Below, piece after piece: positions 11,741 to 22,744 of a DNA stretch of 64,000 nt. Under the pieces are notes generated by a model. That model was not told where the DNA came from and ran no database searches. It saw nothing but the letters and a program-made list of their open reading frames with translations. This stretch comes from Acanthochromis polyacanthus (lineage: Eukaryota; Chordata; Actinopteri; Pomacentridae): NCBI RefSeq assembly GCF_021347895.1, contig NC_067113.1, positions 8,165,489 to 8,229,488 on the forward strand. The letters are read 5' to 3'. The position numbers were made by a program, and so were the translations under genes. Numbering within the stretch: position 1 is the first letter of the stretch; the number at the start of each line of letters is the position of its first letter.

Positions 11741-13021
11741 CAGGGCCGGCTCTGGACATCAGGGGGCCCTAAGCAGGGATCACTTTGTGGCCCTGCCTTG
11801 CGGTGGTTAGTAGAGTATTGCCATCGCGAACCAGCAACTGTATGGAAAACCTTACACATTTTGTTTGTATTTGATTTTAATTTGCTGGGACACAGTAATT
11901 TTGCTGCGTAGACAAAGTAAAGCTTACAGATTTGCCACATTTCTACTGCAACTTTGTTACTATTGAAATCCTTAATAAATGGGAAAACGCCAAAACGGCA
12001 CTACTTTTTTTGTCCACTGGGTGGCTCTAAACCTTGTTTTCACCTTTTATACTGATTTTCACTTCTCCAAAGCTGAAAAAAAAAACAGGGAAGTTGCACC
12101 AGAAATTCCTAATTTACTAATCATTGAGCAATGAAAACTTATTCTTGTGATGTAGCAGAGAGTCAAAGATTCTACAAATGATTCAAGTTTGAATTTACAT
12201 TTATTTAACACAAATGAACAATAATAATCAAAAAGTGCAAATACAAGGTGCATTGGTAAACTATATACATCCAGCTAATAAAAATATTATAATTGAAAGA
12301 AAGACATAGTTATGAATGTCCAAAAAAAATAAACAAAGCAGGTAACAAGGTAGAAAATGCAATAAAGAAATATCAGGATCAGGAAAGCCTTCTGGGTGAG
12401 TATATTGTTCTACTTCATCCTATAAACAATGTGAAAGCTGCAGGAACAGAGCTTAATCTTAATCTATAATACAAGAAAACACATCAATGCAGAAGCTGTC
12501 TGTACCTAGAAATTGACCACGCCGCTAGCTAAACAGCGCTAGCATTAGCAACAACGATTTGGTTACCGTCAGCTGAGCTGAATATATCAAGGACAACAAG
12601 TGCATTTAAAAATGAGACTCACAATCATAGTATCCACAAAACAATCAACTGATGTTTTCAAAAATCACCTTGCGTATCTCTCTTTTGTTCGTCCTCCTTC
12701 TTCTTTTTCCTTTTTTCCGCACCTGAAGGATAAATGCGCTTCATCTTGTTTTTTTTCTGTTCTTCTTCTAAACATCCTCCTTGATGCCAGCTTTTGATCA
12801 ACCAACCAAATATTTTGACACGTCTGGGGCTGCGGCTGCCGCCCAATCAGCGACACTGAACTTACAACGCGTGTTGGGTGGTTGCCAGGTTAGTCCGACG
12901 CAAGTAATGTTAGATGACAGTCTGTGGGTCAGACCATCAGACACAGTCAATTCGGGGGGCCTCTAGTGGCGACGGGACCCTAAGCAGTCGCTTAACTCGC
13001 GTATAGGGAGAGCCGGCCCTG
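11741..13021. mobile_element. Non-autonomous hAT transposon (1281 bp) with 8-bp TSD
   Basis: The ends CAGGGCCGGCTCT and AGAGCCGGCCCTG are inverted repeats. The 8-bp direct repeat AGTACCAA stands at 11733-11740 and 13022-13029. CAGGG ends with 8-bp TSDs identify the hAT superfamily. No transposase-like frame is present, so it is a deletion derivative. Removing it with one TSD copy restores the endonuclease reading frame of the surrounding LINE (QKST joins NLLDF), so the insertion boundaries are firm. Confidence 0.9.
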
Positions 13022-13786
13022 AGTACCAACTTGTTAGATTTTTGCAAAGACATGGAACTATTTGATGCAAGGACGAGATTTTACTTTTTTTTTCTCGACT
13101 TCATCAGTCATTTTCTAGAATCGATTACTTTTTGGTTTCAAGGCAAATTTTGGAAAGAATTACTGAATGCTCAATTGGAATTCAAGTCTTCTCAGATCAC
13201 TTCCCCATCACCTTTTGTCCTCCATACAACAATCCCTCTTCTAGACATTGGCGTCTAAATCCCCATCTCATGAGTAACCCCCAGTTTAGGGATTTTATTA
13301 CTAAAGAACTAGATTTCTTTCTGGCAGTAAATAGAACACCAGATATTAACCCTTCAATTGTATGGGAAACAGCTAAGTGCTATTTAAGGGGATCCATTAT
13401 ATCATACACCTCTGCAGAAAAAAAAGGTTACTAAATACTCAACTAGAACTTGAGGAGAAGGTAAAACACTTGGAAGAAGAATTTAAATCCAACCCCACTA
13501 AATCACTTGGGAAAGTTTTAGATACAGCTCGAGCAGCATTGGATCAGGTGCTCACAAAAAAGGCCGAAACTTCAATTTTTTTTTTTTTGCCAGACACAGA
13601 CTATATGAGTCCGGCAATAAATCAGGTCGCCTCCTTGCTCGATTAGCTAGAGGTAGAGAGGAAACTAGCAATATATCATCACTCAAGGATGCAAACAGGG
13701 AAAACGTATACACCTCACTGGACATCAACAAAACAATGAGGCTTTTCTAGCAGAATTTATACTCTTCCGAATATCATTCTTCTGCA

Positions 13787-14865
13787 ATGGCACGGGAGGC
13801 CGTTTTAGATAAACTTGAGTTGCCTCGTCTTAATGATGAACAGAAGAGACAGCTAAACAGACCTATAACAGAAGATGAAGTCTTGGAGGCCATCAAGACA
13901 TTAAAAGGGGGGAAAGCCCCTGGCCCTGATGGATTCGGTCCAGAATTGTATAAAACATTCAGCAAGATTCTAGTCAAGCCTCTGACAGATATGTATCTAT
14001 ATTCTTTTGAAAATCAAACATTGCCACAATCTCTTAATTTTGCCAATATATCCCTGATTTTAAAAAAAATGTAAACCTCCAGAGGAGTGTGGCTCATACC
14101 GTCCTATTAGCCTGATTGGGTTTGATAGCAAAATACTCTCAAAAGTTATGGCAAGGAGACAAGAGGGCCTTTTATCAATTCTTGTAAATTCTGGTCAAAC
14201 TGGATTCATACAGAACCGTCTGTCATCTTTTAATGTCCGTAGGCTTTTGAATGTGATTCAGTACACAAATCAACATGGTGACAAAGCTCTCACTGTGTCC
14301 CTTGATGCTGAAAAAGCTTTTGATAGGGTGGAGTGGTGCTATTTGTTTGATGTCTTAAAGAGATATGGTCTGGGGGGTAACTTTCTTAGGTGGATACAAA
14401 CCATTTATATCTCACCAACAGTTAGTGTTATCACAAACGGCCTCCACTCTGAACCCTTTCCACTGGCTAGGGGCACCAGACAAGGCTGCCCACTAAGCCC
14501 ACTACCATTCACATTAGCTTTGGAACCCCTTACGGTAGCTATTAGACTTAATGCAAACATAAAGGGTGTCTCAGTGAGGGACACTATACATAAAATAGCT
14601 CTCTATGCTGACGATATCTTGCTCTTCTTGTCTTCTCCTGAAGGGTCAATCCCTGCTACTATGTCATTGGTGGAAGAATTTAGTAGTATTTCTGGCTACA
14701 AGGTTAATTTTGATAAGTCTGAGGCAATGCCTATTGGTGGGTTAGATCTTAGTGACTTGACAGAGGACTTCCCTTTTAGGTGTTCTAACTCAGGTTTTAC
14801 TTATCTAGGAATTAAAGTATCCCCTAATCTGTCTGATCTCTGGAAACTAAATATTTCCCCAATTA
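13787..14865 (+). pseudogene. L1-like reverse-transcriptase domain, frameshifted
   Basis: The first frame (13787-14074) contains ITEDEVLEAIKTLKGGKAPG and DGFGPELYK, the N-terminal RT motif of L1-type ORF2. After a frameshift the second frame (from 14148) has TGFIQNRLS, VSLDAEKAFDRVEW (catalytic Asp), GTRQGCPLSP and LYADDILLFL (YADD active site), then GYKVNFDKSEAMP. The order and spacing fit RT motifs 1-7. The frame is cut at 14865 by a Tc1 insertion. Upstream, the 13377-13640 stretch encodes the linker between endonuclease and RT, also broken. Confidence 0.8.
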
Positions 14866-16494
14866 CAGTGCCTTGCGAAAGTATTCGGACCCCTTGAACT
14901 TTTCAACCTTTCGCCACATTTCAGGCTTCAAACATAAAGATATAAAATTTTAATTTTTTGTCAAGAATCAACAACAATTGGGACACAATCGTGAATTGGG
15001 GCGAAATTTATTGGATATTTTAAACTTTTTTAACAAATAAAAAACTGAAAAGTGGGGCGTGCAATATTATTCGGCCCCTTTACTTTCAGTGCAGCAAACT
15101 CACTCCAGAAGTTCAGTGAGGATCTCTGAATGACCCAATGTTGTCCTAAATGACTGACGATGATAAATAGAATCCACCTGTGTGTAATCAAGTCTCCGTA
15201 TAAATGCACCTGCTCTGTGATAGTCTCAGGGTTCTGTTTAAAGTGCAGAGAGCATCATGAAGACCAAGGAACACACCAGGCAGGTCCCAGATACTGTTGT
15301 GGAGAAGTTTAAAGCCGGATTTGGATACAAAAAGATTTCCCAAGCTTTAAACATCTCAAGGAGCACTGTGCAAGCAATCATATTGAAATGGAAGGAGTAT
15401 CAGACCACTGCAAATCTACCAAGACCCAGCCGTCCCTCTAAACTTTCACCTCGAACAAGGAGAAGACTGATCAGAGATGCAGCCAAGAGGCCCATGATCA
15501 TTCTGGATGAACTGCAGAGATCTACAGCTGAGGTGGGAGAGTCTGTCCATAGGACAACAATCAACCGTACACTGCACAAATCTGGCCTTTATGGAAGAGT
15601 GGCAAGAAGAAAGCCATTTTTCAAAGATATCCATAAAAAGTCTCGTTTGAAGTTTGCCACAAGCCACCTGGGAGACACACCAAACATGTGGAAGAAGGTG
15701 CTCTGGTCAGATGAAACCAAAATGGAACTTTTTGGCCACAATGCAAAACGATCTGTTTGGCGTAAAAGCAACACAGCTCATCACCCTGAACACACCATCC
15801 CCACTGTCAAACATGGTGGTGGCAGCCTCATGGTTTGGGCCTGCTTTTCTTCAGCAGGGACAGGGAAGATGGTTAAAATTGATGGGAAGATGAATGGAGC
15901 CAAATACAGGAGCATTCTGGAAGAAAACCTGTTGGAGTCTGCAAAAGACCTGAGACTGGGACGGAGATTTATCTTCCAACAGGACAATGATCCAAAACAT
16001 AAAGCCAAATCTACAATGGAATGGTTCACAAATAAACGTATCCAGGTGTTAGAATGGCCAAGTCAAAGTCCAGACCTGAATCCAATCGAGAATCTGTGGG
16101 CAGAGCTGAAGACTGCTGTTCACAAACGCTCTCCATCCAACCTCACTGAGTTCGAGCTGTTTTGCAAGGAAGAATGGGCAAGAATTTCAGTCTCTCGATG
16201 TGCAAAACTGATAGAGACATACCCCAAGCGACTTGCAGCTGTAATTGCAGCAAAAGGTGGCGCTACAAAGTATTAATGCAAGGGGGCCGAATAATATTGC
16301 ACGCCCCACTTTTCAGGTTTTTATTTGTTAAAAAGTTTAAAATAACCAATAAATTTCGTTCCACTTCACGATTGTGTCCCACTTGTTGTTGATTCTTGAC
16401 AAAAAATTAAAATTTTATATCTTTATGTTTGAAGTCTGAAATGTGGCGAAAGGTTTAAAAGTTCAAGGAGGCCGAATACTTTCACAAGGCACTG
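14866..16494 (+). mobile_element. Complete Tc1/mariner transposon (1629 bp)
   Basis: The ends read CAGTGCCTTG and CAAGGCACTG and are directly flanked by TA (14864-14865 and 16495-16496), the Tc1 target. Long terminal inverted repeats of roughly 215 bp (14866 to about 15082, and about 16279-16494) match with only around a dozen differences by eye. A single uninterrupted 339-codon transposase lies between them. It is structurally complete, unlike every other element in the window, and sits inside a decayed LINE, so it is probably one of the youngest insertions here. Confidence 0.93.
15257..16276 (+). CDS. Tc1-family transposase, intact, DD34E
   Basis: This protein of 339 residues cuts and pastes the surrounding Tc1 element at TA sites. 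The N-terminal third (residues about 1-110) is the paired-like double helix-turn-helix that binds the inverted repeats (ISQALNISRSTVQAI, then a basic linker RPSRPSKLSPRTRRR). The catalytic DDE core follows: first Asp in WSDETKMELFG, second Asp in FQQDNDPKH, and Glu in SPDLNPIENLW, with exactly 34 residues between the second Asp and the Glu. HGGGSLMVWACFS is the glycine-rich box. The length is normal for Tc1 transposases (about 340), with no stop or frameshift. The start ATG lies about 175 bp inside the left inverted repeat. Whether the enzyme is active cannot be told from the sequence. Confidence 0.92.
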   Translation: MKTKEHTRQVPDTVVEKFKAGFGYKKISQALNISRSTVQAIILKWKEYQTTANLPRPSRPSKLSPRTRRRLIRDAAKRPMIILDELQRSTAEVGESVHRTTINRTLHKSGLYGRVARRKPFFKDIHKKSRLKFATSHLGDTPNMWKKVLWSDETKMELFGHNAKRSVWRKSNTAHHPEHTIPTVKHGGGSLMVWACFSSAGTGKMVKIDGKMNGAKYRSILEENLLESAKDLRLGRRFIFQQDNDPKHKAKSTMEWFTNKRIQVLEWPSQSPDLNPIENLWAELKTAVHKRSPSNLTEFELFCKEEWARISVSRCAKLIETYPKRLAAVIAAKGGATKY

Positions 16495-16556
16495 TATATG
16501 TCTTTAACTGTTACATTGTTCTAATATTTCAATAAAATTGTTACTTAAAAAAAGAG

Positions 16557-16679
16557 AACTTTTTTTATTGTTTACTTGAGATAATATCAATCAAACTGAA
16601 ATTGAGTGGATTTGACTCAGCAGAAAAATACATGACAAAATAGAGAAAAAATAAATTATTAGTGTTATTATTATTATTA
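16557..16679. other. Short AT-rich spacer, origin unclear
   Basis: This lies between the presumed LINE tail and the truncated left end of the next Tc1 element. It contains a short TTA/ATT repeat near 16660-16680. It probably marks a deletion junction, because the outer part of the left inverted repeat of that Tc1 element is missing here. Confidence 0.4.
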
Positions 16680-16795
16680 TCACAAATCTGTCTAAATCTT
16701 TGATAGTGAGCACTTCTTCTTTGCTGAGATAATCCATCCCACCTCACACGTGTGCCTTAGACTGCCCACAATAAAAGGTCACTCTGAAATGTGCA

Positions 16796-17364
16796 TGTTA
16801 CGGCCATAGCCATATTCTGGCTCCTCCCCTGTGCTTGTGTGTGCATGAGTGCTTGTGTGTACGTGTGTGTGTGTGTGTGCTGTCTATTTTCCCAGGCCGC
16901 TGTCAATCCGCTCCACCTGTGCTGGGTGATTGGGATCAGCCGCTGTGCCCTCGTCAGCCAATCCGGTGCGGTCCTGGTTCAGGATAAGAAGCTGGAGTGC
17001 CTGAGAATAGACGGCTTGTCGCTGTATTCCAGCCTTGCTCATGTGTCTCGTCGTTGTAGAAACTTTGTTAGCCATCCGGTCGTTCTGTCATTGTGGAGGC
17101 ACTAGTCTTTTTCGTTGTTGTTGTTTACACACGCTGTGTTTAGGTTTTTCGGGTACATTTAGGATTTTTCTGTTAACCGATAGCTCTAGTTTAGAGTCTC
17201 TTTTTGTTCTCGTTTGTATTTGTTTTTACGTCGTGACTAGTGTTCTCCGTTTTTCTTTTATTTGTACCTCATTTTCATTTCTTTGTAATAAAAATCTTCA
17301 AAGCCAAAACCATCTGGCTCTTATGTTGCTTCCCTTACCCATTTTACGAGCCAGGGTTGTAACA
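16796..17364 (+). mobile_element. Solo LTR (569 bp) with 5-bp TSD
   Basis: The unit starts TGTTACGGCC and ends CAGGGTTGTAACA, with TGTTAC/GTAACA inverted ends. GTGCA is duplicated on both sides (16791-16795 and 17365-17369). An AATAAAA at about 17287 near the right end sets the plus orientation. It sits in the untranslated left part of the older Tc1 element. No internal retroelement sequence remains, so one LTR was left by recombination. Confidence 0.88.
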
Positions 17365-17387
17365 GTGCAGTTTTATCACACAGCACA

Positions 17388-18297
17388 ATGCCACAGATGT
17401 GGCAAGATTTGAGGGAGCGTGCAATTGGCATGCTGAATGTCAACCAGAGCTGTTGCTCGTGTATTGAATGTTCATTTCTCTACCATAAGCCGTCTCCAAA
17501 GGCGTTTCAGAGAATTTGGCAGTACATCCAACCAGCCTCACAACTGCAGACCACGTGTAACCACACCAGTCCAGGACCTCCACATCCAGCATGTTCACCT
17601 CCAAGATCGTCTGAGACCAGCCACTCGGACAGCTGCTGAAACAATCGGTTTGCATAACCAAAGAATGTCTGCACAAACTGTCAGAAACCGTCTCAGGGAA
17701 GCTCATCTGCATGCTCGTTGTCCTCATCGGGGTCTCCACCTGACTCCAGTTCGTCATTGTAACCGATTTCAGTGAACAAATGTTGGACACATACCATGGC
17801 GTCTGGCACGTTGGAGAGGTGTTCTCTTCACAGATGAATCCTGGTTTACACTGTTCAGGGCAGATGGCAGACAGTGTGTGTGGCGTCGTGTGGGTGAAAG
17901 TTTTCTGATGTCAATGTTGTGGATGGAGTGGCCCATGGTGGCGGTGGGGTTATGGTATGGGCAGGCGTCTGTTATGGACGAAGAACACAGGTGCATTTTA
18001 TTGATGGCATTCTGAATGCACAGAGATACCGTGACGAGATCCTGAGGCCCATTGTTGTCCCATACATCCAAGAACATCACCTCATGGTGCAGCAGGATAA
18101 TGCACGGCCCCATGTTGCAAGGATCTGTACACAATTCTTGGAAGCTGAAAACATCCCAGTTCTTGCATGGCCAGCATACTCACCAGACATGTCACCCATT
18201 GAGCATGTTTGGGATGCTCTGGATCGGTGCATACGACAGCGTGTACCAGTTCCCACCAATATCCAGCAACTTCGCACAGCCATTGAAGAGGAATGGA
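17388..18297 (+). pseudogene. Tc1 transposase pseudogene (DD34E type)
   Basis: Two frames carry the protein. 17388-17773 holds the helix-turn-helix region (ARVLNVHFSTISRLQRRFRE and NQRMSAQTVRNRLREAHLHA). After further frame breaks near 17450, 17773 and 17905, the catalytic core appears: FTDESWFTLF, HGGGGVMVWAG, QQDNARPHVAR and SPDMSPIEHVWD, with 34 residues between the second Asp and the Glu. The tail of the gene is lost in a C-run and CA repeat starting at 18298. Its catalytic residues are still readable, but the frame breaks make it inactive. Confidence 0.88.
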
Positions 18298-18302
18298 CCC
18301 CC

Positions 18303-18361
<59 letters not shown>
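18298..18361. repeat. C22 homopolymer followed by (CA)21
   Basis: A run of 22 C residues (18298-18319) passes directly into a CA dinucleotide repeat, replacing the 3' end of the transposase pseudogene. Confidence 0.9.
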
Positions 18362-18363
<2 letters not shown>

Positions 18364-18596
18364 GTGCACTAATCATGGTGTCTAATCAGCATCTTGATAT
18401 GGCACACCTGTGAGGTAGGATGATTATCTCAGTAAAGGAGAAGTGCTCACTATCACAGATTTAGACAGATTAGTGAACAATATTTGAGAGAAATGGTGAT
18501 ATTGTGTATGTGGAAAAAGTTTTAGATCTTTGAGTTCATCTCATAAAAAATTGGAGCAAAAACAAAAGTGTTGCGTTTATATTTTTGTTGAGTGTA

Positions 18597-18900
18597 TTTC
18601 CAGAAAATTTGACTTGTGACCATCTGTAAAAACACACTGAGATCTGTCTGACAGGTAATTAGCAAACCACTCCACCACCTCCTCACCCAGCACAATGTTT
18701 CTAAGTCTGTCTAGCAGCAAGTCATGGGCAACAAAATCAAATGCCTTGGGCAGATCAACAAACAGAGTAGCACAGCGTAGCTTTCTGTCCAAGACATTGA
18801 GAATATCTTTCAGTAGAGACATAGCTGCCTTCGTGGTTCTTTGACCTGATCTGAAGCCAGACTGAAAATCTGTTAAAATATTGCTCACTGACAAGAATTG
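18597..18900 (-). pseudogene. LINE reverse-transcriptase fragment, N-terminal half (L2/Rex1-like)
   Basis: The minus strand encodes FQSGFRSGQRTTKAAMSLLK, then CATLFVDLPKAFDFVAHDLL with the first catalytic Asp of the RT palm (usually F-x-D-x-x-K-A-F-D), then WFANYLSDRSQCVF. This is the typical N-terminal palm of L2/Rex1-like non-LTR elements. It stops exactly at the TA of the older Tc1 element, so that element landed in the LINE. The YADD half is not next to it but appears at 8765-9545 on the same strand. Confidence 0.75.
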
Positions 18901-19014
18901 TTTCAGTTGTGTTTACTTGGCATTCTAAAATTATGAAGAATAGAGAGTCTGGATAATTATATAAATCTGAAGGTTCCGCACTCTTTAACAGGGTCAAAAC
19001 ATAGGCTGCTTTCA

Positions 19015-19470
19015 CGCTTATCAAGCATCGACTACTGCAACTCCTTGCTGGCAGGCCTCCATCCATGCACAGTCAAATCTCTGCAGATGATCCAGCAGCA
19101 CGTCTGGTTTTCAACCAGCCTAAAGCACACGTCACCCCACTGTTTAGATTGCTTCACTGGCTTCCAGTAGCTGTCTGCAAAAAATTCAAAATGCAAACAC
19201 TTGCAATCAAAACTAGGATGAAAACAGCTCTTTCCTACCTGAACTCTGTCATTCAGGTCTACGCTCCATCCCACTCACTGCGCTCGCCCAACAAAAGGTT
19301 CCCGATCCAACCACCACAACAAGGCTGGGCCATAGCTAGACTTCTCCTCTGTGGTTCCCCGGTGGTGCAATGAGTTACCAAATTCTGTTCCATCTGAAGA
19401 GTTTCTGTAAGTCTTTAAGGAAAAAATAACAACTCAGCTCTTTACTGAACACCTTTGTACATGACAGACT
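19015..19470 (+). pseudogene. LINE 3'-end fragment (Rex1/L2-like ORF C-terminus)
   Basis: The plus strand reads SRL/DYCNSLLAGLHP, then QMIQQ, LVFNQPKAHVTPLF and LHWLPVA, a hallmark C-terminal stretch of fish Rex1/L2-type LINE ORFs. The rest, with LRSPNKR and a 3' untranslated part, runs to about 19470. It is 5'-truncated and contains frame breaks. Its orientation is opposite to the neighbouring fragment at 18597-18900, so it is a separate insertion. Confidence 0.75.
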
Positions 19471-19629
19471 GCAAAAGTTTTTTTTTTTAATTAAATAAAT
19501 TAAAATTCCTATTACCTCCACACTCCCTGTAGACACCACAGTCCTATTATCACACTTGAATTTGTTTTGTGGCACTAGGTTATTTCTCCTGACTAGATTC
19601 TTGCTTGTGTTGTTTAAAAATGATTCAAT

Positions 19630-19775
19630 TAAATTGAATTCAGTTGTATTTATATAGCGCCAATTACAGTTCAAATTGTCTCAAGACGCTGTACTGAACC
19701 CATATGCCTGAACACCTAGAGCAAGACTGAAGGCGACAGTGGCAAGAAACAAACTCTCTTTTGACTGATGCTCAA
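19630..19775 (+). repeat. Dispersed repeat, related to 32036-32260
   Basis: The sequence TTGAATTCAGTTGTATTTAT, followed by AGCGCCAATTACA and later CCCATATGCCTGAAC and GACAGTGGCAAGAAA, is shared with the repeat at 32036-32260. It is a common type of fish interspersed repeat, likely a LINE/SINE 3' part. The family name is unknown to me. Confidence 0.65.
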
Positions 19776-21149
<1,374 letters not shown>

Positions 21150-21969
21150 CTCCTGGCATTTCTAATTTCAATAAAGACACAAGCACCGTTACGGCTGCGT
21201 TGAGGGCGCATCAGACGCGTCCATAACACCGCTGACTGCTGAGGGCTTTTTCACAAGGGAGTCGTGTTCGCAGAAAACGGCTTATATTGACGTCAAAAGG
21301 ATGTGTGGATGACTTTACCGCATGTACAGGCATGACAGAGGCGGTCCGAGCTGCCAGTTCTGACCAAACGAGCACCGAAGATCCTCAGAGCAAATTAACC
21401 TGAGCCGAAGAAGGGGGTTTGGAATTAGTCGAGACTGTAAGATTTGGTTTTATTTTCAACTTTAATGGACGCCCAGCTTCTCCAAACTCATTGTAAATTC
21501 ATGATTTAGTTGTGAGGAGAGAGAGCGACGCTGTATTCCGCTGCTGACAGAGAGACCACTTGTACCGCCGTCACAACTGTGCCAAGAGACAGGGAGTCTT
21601 TGAAAGCCACCGGAGCGGACCCGACCGGCATATCAATCAGCGTCCCGGAGAGCGACTCGCTGGGTTCGTACCGGTGATAAAAGCCATTGTCCTAAAGGTG
21701 CGTGTGCGGGGAAGACAGAGGGGAAATGGCACTTTTTCCGTTTGAAGAAGAGAGGACAGCAACAGTCAGTGGCAAGCGAATGTAAAACCCCCCAGTTGCC
21801 TTCGTCTTGCTACGGGTGCGCACCGGCGGAGAGGCGCAGGACACCAGGCTCATCGATTCGCACTTTGTGATTTTTGCGCTGCGTATGAGAGCAGAGCGGA
21901 GAGACAGAGCGCTGAACGCTGGGATTAAGGGGTGCTTCTCCTAAAAGAAACCCTCCAGTTTTTAAAACC
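21150..21969 (+). promoter_or_regulatory. Presumed alk promoter region and 5' leader
   Basis: This stretch is visibly richer in G+C and CpG than the flanks and leads without interruption into the alk ATG. It holds a palindromic CRE and a TATA-like stretch (listed separately). A short upstream open frame of 61 codons starts at 21560. Such uORFs are frequent in receptor-kinase leaders and could reduce translation. The transcription start is not determined from sequence, so the split between promoter and leader is open. Confidence 0.55.
21281..21295 (+). promoter_or_regulatory. TATA-like stretch next to a palindromic CRE
   Basis: TGACGTCA, the full palindromic cAMP-response element bound by CREB/ATF factors, lies at 21288-21295, directly after CTTATATT at 21281-21288. 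The motif match is exact. Its function is inferred only from its position upstream of alk. Confidence 0.4.
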
Positions 21970-22738
21970 ATGGACGCCAGGATACTGTTTTTGCTTGTTT
22001 GTTCTGCGGCATTTTTCGCCGGGCTGCACTGCGCCTCGCCAAGGACCACAGCGGGGATGGATCTCCCCACCGCCGGCTCCAGCAACATCAGCAACAGCAA
22101 CGGCAGCGGGGAAACCGGGGGCAAAAAAGACTCGAACCAGACCCTCATCTCCAGAACCAAGAGGAAAACCCTGGCCGTGGATTTCGCGGTCCCTTCTCTG
22201 TTGCGCTATTATCTGGCGGAGTTCATAAAGAGACCCCTGAACGGCGATTGCCAGACTTTTAGCGGATGTTACACGGTGCGCGCAAACTTGAAAATGCACT
22301 GCATACCTTTGCAGAAAACCATATCTACTTTTGTGGACCCCAAGTCTGCTACAGATTCAGCACTGAGGAACGCGTCCGCTGATGGACAGTTCCCCTTCTT
22401 CTACAAGCGGCCGCTGTCCAAAGTTCTGAAATTGGGCTTAACGAAGGCGAGCAGGAAATCCAACCAAGTTGTGGTGGAAATAGGAGAGGATATAGTCACT
22501 ACAGGATGCGGGGGGCTGTCTGTGTACGAGGAGGCCACGCCTGTGTACGAAGAGGCCCCGTTCATGCTGGAAATGGACCTCACAACCATTGTGGAGTGGT
22601 GGCTCGGCGCGGAGGGGGGCCGGCTCAGGGTCCGGCTCATGCCCGAGAAAAAGGCGCAGGTGCCCGGGATAGAGGATCGGTACACAGCGGCCATACGAGC
22701 TGCAGACCCCCGCCTCTACCTCCAGATATCCTCCCGGG
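21970..22738 (+). CDS. alk: ALK receptor tyrosine kinase, first coding exon
   Basis: This is the N-terminal extracellular exon of the anaplastic lymphoma kinase receptor, a plasma-membrane tyrosine kinase of neural cells. The ATG sits in a good context (AACCATGG). Residues 1-22 form a hydrophobic signal peptide. RTKRKTLAVDFAVPSLLR (about 62-79) and GGRLRVRLMPEKKA with AIRAADPRLYLQI (about 217-253) match the ALK N-terminal region, where mammals have RKSLAVDF and RLMPEKKA. Possible N-glycosylation sites are N39, N44, N56 and N134. A small direct repeat VYEEA occurs twice near 186-196. After 256 codons plus one base the exon meets GTGAGT (22739), a consensus donor, so it ends in phase 1 as expected for a large first exon. 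The MAM, LDLa, glycine-rich and kinase domains lie beyond the window. The paralogue ltk is a less likely alternative. Confidence 0.88.
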
Positions 22739-22744
22739 GTGAGT

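Larger units (their letters stand above)
11630..16556 (+). mobile_element. 5'-truncated L1-like LINE, interrupted by a hAT and a Tc1 element
   Basis: Pieces at about 11630-11740, 13030-14865 and probably 16497-16556 belong to one plus-strand non-LTR element. At 11661 the frame reads GGDFN, a conserved endonuclease motif. After the hAT is skipped, it goes on through LLDFCKDMELFDA, RIDYFLVSRQ and SDHFPI (the endonuclease SDH motif). The reverse transcriptase follows. The right-hand piece has AATAAA followed by an A-rich tail, which suits a LINE 3' end. Frameshifts, stops and a poly-T run near 13578 show it is dead. The ORF2 C-terminus is missing between the second and third pieces, so an internal deletion is likely. 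The clade (L1 or Tx1) is not resolved. Confidence 0.75.
16680..18594 (+). mobile_element. Degraded Tc1 transposon with truncated left end
   Basis: The right end reads ...TTTTTGTTGAGTG followed by TA (18595-18596). The sequence 18400-18480 is the inverted complement of 16680-16750 (for example GATAATCCATCCCACCTCAC against GTGAGGTAGGATGATTATCTC). This gives a Tc1-type element with long inverted repeats, the outermost 100 or so bases of the left one being lost. It carries a broken transposase gene, a solo LTR near the left end and a C/CA microsatellite near the right. Confidence 0.88.

Noticed and set aside
11741..13021. Short frames inside the hAT element as a transposase
   Set aside because: None shows hAT dimerisation or catalytic motifs, and all are under 80 codons.
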